Shown here: one piece after another, positions 46,674 through 56,616 of the stretch
Layout of the letters: every line of letters begins with the position of its first letter
Numbering within the stretch: position 1 is the first letter of the stretch
Assembly (NCBI GenBank): GCA_905234475.1
Contig: CAJOHX010000004.1
Location: forward strand, 1 to 64,000
Origin: an uncultured Bacteroidales bacterium
Lineage (GTDB): Bacteria; Bacteroidota; Bacteroidia; Bacteroidales; UBA932
Direction: 5' to 3'
Length of the DNA: 64,000 nt
Made by a program: the position numbers and the translations under genes
Notes under the pieces: generated by a model
What the model saw: only the letters and a program-made list of their open reading frames with translations
Database searches by the model: none
Told to the model about the DNA's origin: nothing

Positions 46674-47795
46674 CTAACGTCCCTGGGGGCGCGGGCCGCC
46701 GGGCATCCCGCCGGGCATCCCGCCGAACATGCCGCCCCGCTGCGCTGCGGCCTTCTTGGCCGCTTCCATCTCCTCGAGGCCGCCGAGCCAGCGGGACAGG
46801 GAATTCAGAAACTCGGCGCGGCAGTAGTCGATGTTGTCGTTCATGCCGTATTCCTTGAGCGTGAAGCCCCAGCCGTGGACGCCCTTGGGATACATGTGCA
46901 TCTCCGCCGTGACCTTGTTCTTGAGGCAGGCCTCATAGAAGCGCAGGCTGTTCTGGGGCGGGACGACCATGTCGTCGTAGCAGAGGGCGATAAACACCGG
47001 GGGCGTGTCGGGCGTGACCTGCTTCTCGCAGGAGAACTTCTCCACGAGGGCGTCCCTTTGGGCCTGGCGGGCCAGGTATTCGTCCATGGAGTACTTGGCG
47101 CGGTCGTTCCATGCGGTGTCGCTGCCGATCAGGGCGTTGCGCGTGCCGCCGTGGGTGATGGCGGCGTCCATGGAGATCACGGGATACACCAGGATGCCGA
47201 AATCGGGACGCGTCTCGGGGTCGTCGTACAGGACCACGCCACTGGCCGCCAGGTGGCCGCCGGCAGAGAAGCCCATGATGCCGACCTTCTTGATGCCGAG
47301 CTCGTCGGCATGGCTGCGCGCATAGCGGAAAGCATGGTGCACGTCCTCGAGGGGGGCATCCCACGTGCCGTTCGGCATGCGGTATTTGAGCACGCCCACG
47401 GTCACGCCCTGCTTCACGAGCCAGTCAGCGGGATAGATGCCTTCGTTGTAGGTGGCGATCAGCGCATAGGCGCCGCCGGGGCAGACGATGACCATCTGGC
47501 CGTTGGGCGTCTTGGGCTGGTAGATGTCCATGCGGGCATACTCGGAAATGTTGGTGATCGAGCCGGCCTGGTCGATGGACTCGGGACCGGGCGCGGTGGT
47601 CGGATGCTGGATGGGAGCAGCCAGGGTCTCGACCTTTTTGGCGATGACGGGATCGTCAGCCACCGCCTTGGCAGCGGCCTTCGCGTCCTTGGCATAGAAG
47701 AAGACCGTCCGGTCCGGGCGCAGGGAAATGTTGGGCTGGGCCAACAGGGAGAATGACAGGGCCGCAAAAGCGGCGGTCAGCAGGAATCGTTTCAT
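46674..47795 (-). CDS. alpha/beta hydrolase (BD-FAE-like esterase) with Gly/Pro/Met tail
   Basis: VIVCPGGAYALIATYNEG; GFSAGGHLAASGV; tail GGMFGGMPGGMPGGPRPQGR. Confidence 0.87.
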   Translation of the reverse strand: MKRFLLTAAFAALSFSLLAQPNISLRPDRTVFFYAKDAKAAAKAVADDPVIAKKVETLAAPIQHPTTAPGPESIDQAGSITNISEYARMDIYQPKTPNGQMVIVCPGGAYALIATYNEGIYPADWLVKQGVTVGVLKYRMPNGTWDAPLEDVHHAFRYARSHADELGIKKVGIMGFSAGGHLAASGVVLYDDPETRPDFGILVYPVISMDAAITHGGTRNALIGSDTAWNDRAKYSMDEYLARQAQRDALVEKFSCEKQVTPDTPPVFIALCYDDMVVPPQNSLRFYEACLKNKVTAEMHMYPKGVHGWGFTLKEYGMNDNIDYCRAEFLNSLSRWLGGLEEMEAAKKAAAQRGGMFGGMPGGMPGGPRPQGR

Positions 47796-47804
47796 GGGAC
47801 GGGA

Positions 47805-48776
47805 TTATTTGCCGAGGAGGAAGAGGACGGGGACGTCAAGGCGGGAAGCCCAGGAGCCTTCCACGTGGGAAAGGCCCGGGTAGACCTTGCTGACATAGTG
47901 AGCGTCGTCCCAGCCGGCGTCCTTGAACATCTTGTCCAAGCGGTCCTGGTACTTGGGATACTGGGCGTCGAGGGTCTGGTCGCCGCGGTCCATGTAGAGC
48001 TTGCAGCTGTTGGGCTTAAGGTTTGCCTTCAGGTAGTCGACATAGCACTGGTTGGCCGCGTCGATGGACTCCTGCTCGGCACCGTAGTTGGTGATGTAGA
48101 GCACGGAGTGGGTGGACAGGCAGCCGGCGCCGCCGAACACCTCGGGATACTTGGTCACGGCATAGGAGGAGATCAGGCCGCCCATGCTGGAGCCCATGTG
48201 GAAGGTGTGGTCGCGGTCCTTGCGGGTCGAATAGGTCGCGTCGATAAAGGGCTTCAGCTCCTCGACGAGGAACTTCAGGTAGTTGTTGGCCAGGAGGTCG
48301 TCCTCGCCCATGCGCTTGCTCTTCGAATATTCCTTCAGCTCAGGGGAATAGAGGTCATAGACGTCCTGCGGGAAGTATTCCTGGCTGCGGGTGCGCATGG
48401 CGCAGGCCACGCCCACCACGATGCAGTTCTGGATCTTGCCCTCGGCCAGGAGGCCGCCGACGACTTCGTCCACCTGCCACTCCTGGTGGTTGAACATCTT
48501 CTCTGCATCCCAGAGATTCTGTCCGTCGGACATGTAGATGACAGCGTATTTCTTGCTTCTGGAATAGTCTTCCGGGAGCCAGACATACACGTTTCTCGGG
48601 GTGATGAGCCCCGAGGGGGATTCGAAGTTGGCGTAGAAGTCGAGTTTGCCCACGGAAACGTTGGGCTTGTTGGGATCGCCGTCACCCACGGTGCCGGCCG
48701 TCTCGTCCGCGCGGCAGGCGGTGAAGAGGGTCATCGCCAGCACAGCGGCAGTTGCCAGGATTTTGGAGAATTTCAT
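47805..48776 (-). CDS. alpha/beta hydrolase-fold esterase (esterase D/IroE-like)
   Basis: lipobox LFTACRAD; YAVIYMSDGQNLWD; MGSSMGGLISSYAVTKYPEVFGG. Confidence 0.87.
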   Translation of the reverse strand: MKFSKILATAAVLAMTLFTACRADETAGTVGDGDPNKPNVSVGKLDFYANFESPSGLITPRNVYVWLPEDYSRSKKYAVIYMSDGQNLWDAEKMFNHQEWQVDEVVGGLLAEGKIQNCIVVGVACAMRTRSQEYFPQDVYDLYSPELKEYSKSKRMGEDDLLANNYLKFLVEELKPFIDATYSTRKDRDHTFHMGSSMGGLISSYAVTKYPEVFGGAGCLSTHSVLYITNYGAEQESIDAANQCYVDYLKANLKPNSCKLYMDRGDQTLDAQYPKYQDRLDKMFKDAGWDDAHYVSKVYPGLSHVEGSWASRLDVPVLFLLGK

Positions 48777-48805
48777 GGTAGATAACGTATTGATTTCAGT
48801 GATTC

Positions 48806-50440
48806 TCATTGGATGGAATAATCGATGCCGCCCATCTGCCAGGCTTCGGCGCTCCGGACCACCGTGCCGTTGCCGAAGGCTTTGACGAACACGCCGGTGC
48901 TCTCCTTGAGGATGGGGTAGGTGCGCAGCATCACCCAGGCCTTGTCGTTGACGAAGACCTCGACGATGGACTTGTCGATGAAGATCTTCACCTTCAGCGG
49001 CTCGTCCTTGGCGCAGGCGAAATCTGCAATCTCCGGCGTCCGTGGCACGAACTTCTCGGAGAGCGATCCGTGCGTGTGGTCCAGGATCATCCGCCAGCTG
49101 TTGCCGCCGCGAAGCGACACCATGCCCGCGTCGCGGTAGAACGTCAGGGCGGTGTACTCCCGCTGTTTGGGGTCCGCCAGGACCTTGATCTCGAAGTTCG
49201 GGGTGTCGACGTCGAACTGCAGGTCGAGCTCCATCGCGTCGCCCGAGATGCCCTTCAGCTGGACCTCCTTGTTGGCGGGGACCACGATGTCTGACAGGGC
49301 CTTCCTGCCCTTGCGGAACGTCTGATAGCCGTCGAACGGGCGGATGAGCAGGTTGTCCTGGCCATCGAGGGAGAGCACCTGGGGCAGCGTGAAGCATTCG
49401 ACGTTGGTGCCGGGGATGATCTCGAGCGGCTTGACATTGTAGAGTGCGACTACCTCGCCGCTGCCGTCAGGGAGCGGGAAGGCTGAAGGGGCGTGCGTGC
49501 CGCCGGGCCGGGCCGGGCCTTCGTTGATCTGGGCGCCGCCGGTCACGTGGAAGACCTGCTCGCGGGTGTCATAATTGCCGATGAGGTATTTGGCACCCCG
49601 CCGGTGGGAGAAATGCAGCAGCATGTACTTGCCGTCCTTGCCGATCGGGAGGAAATACGGGCAGCCCCCGTCGTCGCCCACGGCGGAGAACCAGTCGTCC
49701 TGGATGAAGGGATGGACATATTCCCAGGTCTTGAGATCCCGGCTGCGGAAGAGATAGCCGTTGCACAACCTCGTCCCCGCAGGCCCGGCCGGGATGGCGC
49801 CGCCCGAGAGGGCGTAGTAGAAGTCGCCGTTTTTCCAGACGCAGGGGTCGAACAGCGAATAGCTCAGGCCATCGTTGGCAATCGAAGGAGCGATGTAACC
49901 CACTTTATCCCAGTTGAGCAGAAGCGGATCGGAGGCGGTGGCGAACATGTTGCCCACGCCCATGCCGTTGTACACAGCCACGACCCGGCCGTCCGCCACC
50001 GTCGTGGCGCCGGAGAAGCAGGACCGCTCCTCGTCCGGATACAGGGCCAGGGGCAGGTCTTTCCAGTTGTACATGTCGTCGCTGACCGCATGGCCCCAGT
50101 GCACCCGGGGATCAGCCGTGGGGTAAGCCTGGTAGAAGAGATGCCACCGGCCGTTCCAGAAGCAGAGGCCGTTGGGGTCGTTGAGCTGCTTCTCCGGACT
50201 GGTGAAATGGTAGACGGGCCGGTGGTCCAGTTCGTCCAGTGCGGCCATCGCCTGGCGGTTCTGCCGGAACCACTGCAACATGGAATTGCTGCGGAGCTGC
50301 TCCATCTGCGTGGATTCGTCGGCGGCGAAGGAGAATTTCTCCGCCTTGGACGGTCCCGTCACGGTCGGCATCATGAAACCTTGGGCGAAAGCGCTCAGGG
50401 AAGAAGCCAGGAAGAGGACGAAGAGAAGCCGGATTTTCAT
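48806..50440 (-). CDS. divergent glycoside hydrolase family 32-like protein
   Basis: QLNDPNGLCFWNGRWHLFYQ; LFDPCVWKNGDFYYAL; DDGGCPYFLPIG; SIVEVFVND beta-sandwich. Confidence 0.82.
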   Translation of the reverse strand: MKIRLLFVLFLASSLSAFAQGFMMPTVTGPSKAEKFSFAADESTQMEQLRSNSMLQWFRQNRQAMAALDELDHRPVYHFTSPEKQLNDPNGLCFWNGRWHLFYQAYPTADPRVHWGHAVSDDMYNWKDLPLALYPDEERSCFSGATTVADGRVVAVYNGMGVGNMFATASDPLLLNWDKVGYIAPSIANDGLSYSLFDPCVWKNGDFYYALSGGAIPAGPAGTRLCNGYLFRSRDLKTWEYVHPFIQDDWFSAVGDDGGCPYFLPIGKDGKYMLLHFSHRRGAKYLIGNYDTREQVFHVTGGAQINEGPARPGGTHAPSAFPLPDGSGEVVALYNVKPLEIIPGTNVECFTLPQVLSLDGQDNLLIRPFDGYQTFRKGRKALSDIVVPANKEVQLKGISGDAMELDLQFDVDTPNFEIKVLADPKQREYTALTFYRDAGMVSLRGGNSWRMILDHTHGSLSEKFVPRTPEIADFACAKDEPLKVKIFIDKSIVEVFVNDKAWVMLRTYPILKESTGVFVKAFGNGTVVRSAEAWQMGGIDYSIQ

Positions 50441-50637
50441 GGTACACGATTCTTTTGATTCAAATATATAATATATATACCCATTGTTTTTTCACTATCA
50501 CGTCATAAAATGGCACAACCATCATCGTTTCCCGATTCCGGCCGCTTCGCCTCGTTTTTCGCCGAATTGGATAAAAAAATGATAAATAAATGCCAATAAT
50601 TGAAAGGATAGGTAAAATAGTTCAGTAGGAATGTGCC

Positions 50638-50645
50638 TAAATTTG
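50638..50645 (+). promoter_or_regulatory. putative -7 box (TAAATTTG) for esterase-SusC-SusD transcript
   Basis: TAnnTTTG motif 45 bp upstream of ATG 50691. Confidence 0.4.
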
Positions 50646-50690
50646 AAAAAAATTTATAAATAGGATTTCTAACTCTAAAACTGATTAAAA

Positions 50691-51650
50691 ATGCAAACGA
50701 GAATCAATTGGCAAAGAATGCTGGCCTTCTCGGTGCTCGCGTTGATGTCCGTCAACGTCTTTGCACAGGCCGAGAAGATCCGCCTTTACGAAGGCAAGGC
50801 TCCCGGATCCGAAAAATGGACCCAGACGGAGTATCTCTTCCAGTATACGACGCCGCAGAATCCCACCGAGGTGGGCGAGTGCATCCTGAACGTCGTGGAT
50901 CCCGAGATCTGGTCCTATCTCCCGGCGCAGGGCACCGCGACCGGCGCTGCCGTCCTGGTCTGCCCCGGCGGCGGCTTCACGGCCCTGTCCTGGCACCAGG
51001 AAGGCCCCAACGTGGCCAAATGGTTCGCCGAGCACGGCATCACCGCGTTCGTGCTGAAATACCGCATCGCCTTCTCCGGCGGCGATTATGAGGAAGCGAA
51101 ATATGTCGCCGACCATTCCTACGGCAACCAGGGCCGCGACGCCCGCATGCGCGAGCTCACCGAGAAGCACGCCAAGATCGCCGAGGAGCAGGGCTATGAC
51201 CGCAAGATGGCGTGGGACGACGCCCGCGTTGCCATGACCTACATCCGCAAGAACGCGGACAAGTACGGCATCAACCCCAAGGCCATCGGCATCATCGGAT
51301 TCTCCGCGGGTGGCAACATCGTCTACCACGTGGCGCTCGACCATGACGAGATGAGCCGTCCGGACTTCCTCGGCATGTTCTATCCCGCCTGGTACGAGAG
51401 CGATGTCCCGGCCGACCCGATGCCGCTCTTCCTCTGCTCCAGCACGAGCGAGGCCTCTTCCGCCAACGGTTTCGGCGACATGCCCGCCCTCTACAACGCC
51501 TGGAACAAGACCCGCCAGCCGCTGGAGGTTCACTCCTTCACGAGAGGCTTCCATGGCTTCGGCTACCGCGACAACGGCCAGTCGGTCTACATCTGGCCGA
51601 CGCTGTTCGTCAACTTCCTCGACAACTGCGGCCTGCTGAAAAAGAAATAG
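50691..51650 (+). CDS. alpha/beta hydrolase (BD-FAE-like acetyl xylan esterase)
   Basis: signal peptide; LVCPGGGFTALSWHQEG; GFSAGGNIVYHVALDHD. Confidence 0.87.
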   Translation: MQTRINWQRMLAFSVLALMSVNVFAQAEKIRLYEGKAPGSEKWTQTEYLFQYTTPQNPTEVGECILNVVDPEIWSYLPAQGTATGAAVLVCPGGGFTALSWHQEGPNVAKWFAEHGITAFVLKYRIAFSGGDYEEAKYVADHSYGNQGRDARMRELTEKHAKIAEEQGYDRKMAWDDARVAMTYIRKNADKYGINPKAIGIIGFSAGGNIVYHVALDHDEMSRPDFLGMFYPAWYESDVPADPMPLFLCSSTSEASSANGFGDMPALYNAWNKTRQPLEVHSFTRGFHGFGYRDNGQSVYIWPTLFVNFLDNCGLLKKK

Positions 51651-51699
51651 GCTACGGACCCAATCACACTCTCAATACTAACATCTAAAACAAACCACA

Positions 51700-54648
51700 A
51701 TGAACAAAAAACTTATTTCAAAGTTGTTTCTGTCTTTGTGCCTGACTTGCGCCAGCCTGACGCTCTTTGCGCAGACGAACGTGTCGGGTGTCGTCTCCGG
51801 CCCTGATGGCCTGGGGATTCCTGGCGCAGCGGTTTTGCTGCAAGGCACGAGGACCGGTGTTGCGACCGACATTGATGGTAAGTACACCATCACGGTGACG
51901 GGCAACAATCCTGTTCTGGAGATTTCCTGCATCGGCTACGAGACGCAGGAAGTTCCGGTGAACAGACGTTCTGTGATCAATGTCGTCCTGGAAGAGGAAT
52001 CCACCCTCCTGGACGAGACGCTCGTCATCGGTTACGCTGTCGGTAACAAGCGTTCCGTCTCCGGTACCGTCGAAAAGGTCACGGCCGACAGGCTGAACAA
52101 AGGTTATGTTGCGGATGCCATCGAAGCACTGGCCGGTAACATCCCGGGCCTGCTGATCACCAACAACGGTGGCAACATCAACGGCAGCCCGACCGTCCGA
52201 CTCAGAGGTACGACCTCCCTGTCCGGCGGCAACGACCCGCTCGTCATCATCGACGGTGTGTTCTCGAATCTCTCTGCCCTCCAGAACCTTTCGGTCGAGG
52301 ACCTCGCAGACCTCACCGTCCTGAAGGATGCTTCCGAGACCGCCCAGTACGGTAGCCGCGGCGCCGCCGGCGTCATCGTGGCCACCACGAAGCGCGGCGA
52401 GAGAGGCCAGTTTAACGTAGAGTACAGCGGCCGCTTCGGTGTCGGTACCATCGCCCGCGAGATCCTCCCGCTGAACGCAGACCAGTGGAGGCAGCTCGTC
52501 AACGACATCTGCCCGGGTTCCGGCTACGACATGGGTTACAACACGGAATGGATGAAGTGGGTCCGCAACGACCATCCGATGCAGAACAACCACACCATCT
52601 CCCTCACCCACGCCACGGACAATTTCAACATGCGTGCTTCCGTCGGTACCCAGCTGCAGAACAGCTTGATCCGCGACACCTACAACCACAACTACAACAT
52701 CAACTTCGCTGCCCAGCAGAAGGCCCTCGGCGGACGCCTCGTCTTCGACCTCAACCTCCGCGCTTCCCAGCGTGACCAGAAGAACGTGGGCAACAACGTC
52801 ATGTCCGGCGCCCTGACCTACAACCCGACCTTCCCCGGCTTCCTGAACCCGGAGACCGGCGTGTGGGACCGCGACCCGAACTCCATGATGGCCGGCCACC
52901 CGGGTGAGGCTTTCGAGTCCCCGACCTACATCACCGGCAACAACATCACGGCTTCCGGCAAGATCACCTGGAATATCATCCAGGGCCTGCAGCTGAGCGC
53001 CTTCGGCAGCTTCGGCCGCATGATCAACTCCAACAAGAACTACTCGCCGACCACCATCTCCACGAGCGTGGGTTCCGCGACGATCCGCAACACGGACCGC
53101 ACGGACATGATGGGCAACATCCAGCTCTCCTACGTGAAGACCTTCGGCAAGCATGAGATCAACGCCCTCGGCCTCGTGGAGGCCCAGAAAGTCGAGTCCT
53201 TCACCAGCTCGATGTCCGCTTCCAACTTCGACACCAACAAGTTCGGCTTCAACCGAATGGATGCCGGTGCCGTCGTGAAGTACGGCAACGTCTCCTCCAG
53301 CGCCTCCGCCAACCAGCTGCTCTCCTACATGGTCCGTCTGAACTACATGTTTGACAGCCGCTACGTGCTGACCGCCAACTTCCGTGCTGACGGTTCCTCC
53401 AAGCTCGGCAAGAACAACAAGTGGGGCTATTTCCCTTCCGCTTCCGCAGCGTGGATCATCACCAACGAGCCGTGGATGAAGGGCCTGAAGGCTCTCAACA
53501 ACCTGAAGCTCCGCGTCGGCTACGGCCTGACCGGTAACCAGGACGCCATCTCCGCCTACAACTCCCTGCAGATCATGAACCCGACTGGCATCACCAACTA
53601 CAACGGCATCCCGACCGTCACGTATGCCATCGGTTCCAACGCCAACCCCGACCTCAAGTGGGAGACCAAGGCCACCTTCGACGTCGGTCTGGACTTCGCG
53701 TTCCTCAAGTCCCGCATTTCCGGTACCATCGACTACTACCGGTCCAGGACCAAGGACCTGCTCTACACCTACAAGGTCCCTGTCCCTCCGTTCGTGTACA
53801 CCAGCCTCCTCGCCAACATGGGTGAGATGACCAACAACGGTATCGAGTTCGCCATCCGCGGCGATGTGATCCGCACCAAGGACTGGACGCTGAACATTTC
53901 CGCCAACGCCGCCTACCAGGTCAACAAGCTCGTCTCCCTCCACGGCACCTACAACGGTGAGGAGCTGACGACGCCGAAGTACATCGTCCTGGCCTCCGGT
54001 GCCGCCGGCGGTCTGACTTCCAACACGGGTGTCACCTACATGACGGAAGGCAAGCCGGTCGGCATCTTCCGCCTCCCTGTCCACGACGGCTTCGACGAGG
54101 ATGTCCAGGGCCACCTCCACTACCGGGTGAAAGACCTTGACGGCAACGGTGTCGACCTGTCCGACGAAGGCGACCGTGAAGAAATGGGCCAGGCCATGCC
54201 TAAGGTCACGGCCAACATGACCTTCACGCTGCGCTACAAGGACTTCGACCTCACCACCCAGCTCCAGGGCGCTTTCGGACACAAGATCTACAACTTCACC
54301 TCCATGTGTCTGCATGACCTGTCCGGCTTCCCGATGTACAACGTCCTCCAGGATGCCATCCAGGCGAACATCTACGGTCTGTCCCACACCTCCTACTATC
54401 TGGAGAAAGGCGACTACGTGAACATCGCCTACATCACCGTCGGCTACAACCTCCCGACCAGGATCACGAGGTCTTCCCTGATCAAGGGCCTCCGGGTCGC
54501 TCTCTCCTGCAACAACGTAGCTACGATCACCGGATACACGGGCTTGACCCCTATGATCAACTCCGCTTCCATCTCCGGTGGTGTCGACGCCCGCAACGTC
54601 TTCCCGATCATGAGGACGTTCACGGCCCAGCTCAATGTCAAGTTTTAA
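51700..54648 (+). CDS. SusC/RagA family TonB-dependent outer-membrane transporter
   Basis: VSGVVSGPDGLGIPGAAVLLQGTRTGVATDIDGKYTITV; plug LTVLKDASETAQYGSRGAAGVIVATTKRG. Confidence 0.96.
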   Translation: MNKKLISKLFLSLCLTCASLTLFAQTNVSGVVSGPDGLGIPGAAVLLQGTRTGVATDIDGKYTITVTGNNPVLEISCIGYETQEVPVNRRSVINVVLEEESTLLDETLVIGYAVGNKRSVSGTVEKVTADRLNKGYVADAIEALAGNIPGLLITNNGGNINGSPTVRLRGTTSLSGGNDPLVIIDGVFSNLSALQNLSVEDLADLTVLKDASETAQYGSRGAAGVIVATTKRGERGQFNVEYSGRFGVGTIAREILPLNADQWRQLVNDICPGSGYDMGYNTEWMKWVRNDHPMQNNHTISLTHATDNFNMRASVGTQLQNSLIRDTYNHNYNINFAAQQKALGGRLVFDLNLRASQRDQKNVGNNVMSGALTYNPTFPGFLNPETGVWDRDPNSMMAGHPGEAFESPTYITGNNITASGKITWNIIQGLQLSAFGSFGRMINSNKNYSPTTISTSVGSATIRNTDRTDMMGNIQLSYVKTFGKHEINALGLVEAQKVESFTSSMSASNFDTNKFGFNRMDAGAVVKYGNVSSSASANQLLSYMVRLNYMFDSRYVLTANFRADGSSKLGKNNKWGYFPSASAAWIITNEPWMKGLKALNNLKLRVGYGLTGNQDAISAYNSLQIMNPTGITNYNGIPTVTYAIGSNANPDLKWETKATFDVGLDFAFLKSRISGTIDYYRSRTKDLLYTYKVPVPPFVYTSLLANMGEMTNNGIEFAIRGDVIRTKDWTLNISANAAYQVNKLVSLHGTYNGEELTTPKYIVLASGAAGGLTSNTGVTYMTEGKPVGIFRLPVHDGFDEDVQGHLHYRVKDLDGNGVDLSDEGDREEMGQAMPKVTANMTFTLRYKDFDLTTQLQGAFGHKIYNFTSMCLHDLSGFPMYNVLQDAIQANIYGLSHTSYYLEKGDYVNIAYITVGYNLPTRITRSSLIKGLRVALSCNNVATITGYTGLTPMINSASISGGVDARNVFPIMRTFTAQLNVKF

Positions 54649-54673
54649 TTAAACCCCAAATCTCAGCAACATT

Positions 54674-56539
54674 ATGAAAAAATTATATTTTGCATTATTT
54701 GCAATCGTTGTCATGCTTGCTTCGGGGTGTGAAGGTTTCCTTGATGAGAACCCGAAGAGTTCGTTTATCGGCGTCGAGGCATACGCAAACCCCAAGCTTG
54801 TGTATATCAACTGCGTCGCTTCCCTGTACGTCCCCCGTGCAATTCCCAACCTCTCGGAATTTGACCAGGTCCTGTACTACTTCGACAACTGTGCGGGCGA
54901 CATGGTGATCACCCCGGGCCGGCGCAACGGCTGGGTCGACGGCGGTCCCCATCAGCAGATCTTCCAGCACGCCATCGACCAGACCTTCTCCAAACTGGCT
55001 GACGCCTGGAACTCGGTCTACACCTATATCGCACTCTGCAACCGGTCCCTCGACCAGGTGAAGGAGATCCTTGCGGACGGCGGCGATCCCAACGTCCTGA
55101 ACCCTTATATCAGTGAGATCTCCATCCTGCGCGACATCTACTACATGGTCGCCCTTGACTACTGGGGACGCATTCCTATCGTGGAGTCCGGCTCGGCCAG
55201 CATTGCGGACGTGAAGCAGTCTTCCCGCAGCGAGGCCCTCAAATGGCTCATCGAGGACGTGTCCACCCTCATCCCCGACCTGCCCAGTGCCCAGTCCCAG
55301 AAGACCGGCGAGTTCTATGGCCGTATGACCAAGGCCATCGGCTACACCCTGCTGATGAAGCTCGCGCTCAACTCCCCGATCTGGTCCAAGGACAACTGGG
55401 AAGACGGCGAGTATATCGCCAAGGTCGTGAAGGACAACTATCCCGAAGCCCACAACTTCCCCAGCCCGGTGGTTGGTGGCGGCAAGGACGATGACTCCAT
55501 CATCTTCCCGCCCGAGCTGATCAAGACCGGCCGCTTTGAGTACAACATGGACGACGTGTTCAACAAGGTGTCCGCCGCCGGCAAGAACTACAGCATCAAG
55601 TGCCCGGACGGGACGACCCGCAATGCCTGGGAGACCGTCGTGTGGTGCCAGGAGCAGATCGAGGCCGAGGGCTACAAACTCGCGACCAACTTCGGCGACA
55701 ACTTCACCGCCAACAACGACGCCACCTCTCCTGAGAACATCTTCGTGATGCCGATGGACGAGGACGCCGGCTTCTTCCAGTCTACCGTCTTCTTCTCGAT
55801 GAACTTCGACCACGCCAAGCAGATCGGCATCTCCATCGCCTGCAACGGCCCTATCTCCACCATCCAGTCCGCCAGACTGTGGGGCTATGATCCCGACACC
55901 ATGACCGCCGCTGATCCCCGTATGGGCCAGACGGTCTACTTCGGTGTCCAGAAGGGCAAGGACGGCGAACCGCTCGTGTCCACCAACGGTACCGACTGGA
56001 ACCCGCAGCTGGTCTACTATCCCGAGTATTCCCGTCTCGACTACCAGGAGTCCTATGCCGGCGCCAAGTGGGATTACCTCTTCACCTACGGCGGCCCGCG
56101 CGGCGGCAAGAAGCGTGACTGGGACTTCTCCGTGTCCAACCCGGCCTTCTACAACAACAGCGACCGCGTCGTCTGGCGTTATGCCGACTGCGTGCTCGCC
56201 GCTGCCGAGGCCTACAAGCGTCTGGGCAACGAGGGCAAGTGCGTTGAGATGTTCAACAAGGTCCGCTCCCGTGCACATGTCGCCGATTACACCGAGGTCA
56301 AGCCTTCCGACCTGCTCGACGAGCGCGCACGCGAGTTCGCGTGGGAGTACGGCCGCCGTACCGACCTCGTCCGTTTCGGCATGTTCACCCTGCCTACGGA
56401 TGACAAGTTCGTCGGTGTGCCCGCTCACTCGCTCGGCGGCAAGTTCCAGGAGGACCCGACCGGCAAGACCACGGTCTACCCGATCCCTCTCTCCGTGCTG
56501 CAGCTGAACCCGAACCTCACCCAGAATCCTTGGAAATAA
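54674..56539 (+). CDS. SusD/RagB family nutrient-binding lipoprotein
   Basis: lipobox ASGCEGFLDENPKSSF; DERAREFAWEYGRRTDLVRFGMF; YPIPLSVLQLNPNLTQNPW. Confidence 0.95.
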   Translation: MKKLYFALFAIVVMLASGCEGFLDENPKSSFIGVEAYANPKLVYINCVASLYVPRAIPNLSEFDQVLYYFDNCAGDMVITPGRRNGWVDGGPHQQIFQHAIDQTFSKLADAWNSVYTYIALCNRSLDQVKEILADGGDPNVLNPYISEISILRDIYYMVALDYWGRIPIVESGSASIADVKQSSRSEALKWLIEDVSTLIPDLPSAQSQKTGEFYGRMTKAIGYTLLMKLALNSPIWSKDNWEDGEYIAKVVKDNYPEAHNFPSPVVGGGKDDDSIIFPPELIKTGRFEYNMDDVFNKVSAAGKNYSIKCPDGTTRNAWETVVWCQEQIEAEGYKLATNFGDNFTANNDATSPENIFVMPMDEDAGFFQSTVFFSMNFDHAKQIGISIACNGPISTIQSARLWGYDPDTMTAADPRMGQTVYFGVQKGKDGEPLVSTNGTDWNPQLVYYPEYSRLDYQESYAGAKWDYLFTYGGPRGGKKRDWDFSVSNPAFYNNSDRVVWRYADCVLAAAEAYKRLGNEGKCVEMFNKVRSRAHVADYTEVKPSDLLDERAREFAWEYGRRTDLVRFGMFTLPTDDKFVGVPAHSLGGKFQEDPTGKTTVYPIPLSVLQLNPNLTQNPWK

Positions 56540-56561
56540 GGATTTCCTGAGCTGAATCCAT

Positions 56562-56600
56562 GAGAGAGGCCGGCCCCGCGGGGGCCGGCCTCTCTCTTTT
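56562..56600. terminator. strong bidirectional terminator
   Basis: gagagaggccggcccc-gcg-ggggccggcctctctc (16-bp perfect stem) followed by tttt. Confidence 0.8.
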
Positions 56601-56616
56601 CACTCCAGATCCGCCG

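Noticed and set aside
47805-49397. 530-aa esterase ORF extending across the GH32-like gene
   Set aside because: The real start is the lipoprotein signal peptide at 48776; the upstream portion is out-of-frame read of the GH32-like gene on the same strand.
51718-54387. 889-aa minus-strand ORF across SusC
   Set aside because: Antisense to a clear SusC gene; Val/Gly/Asp/Arg-rich composition typical of shadow ORFs in high-GC DNA.
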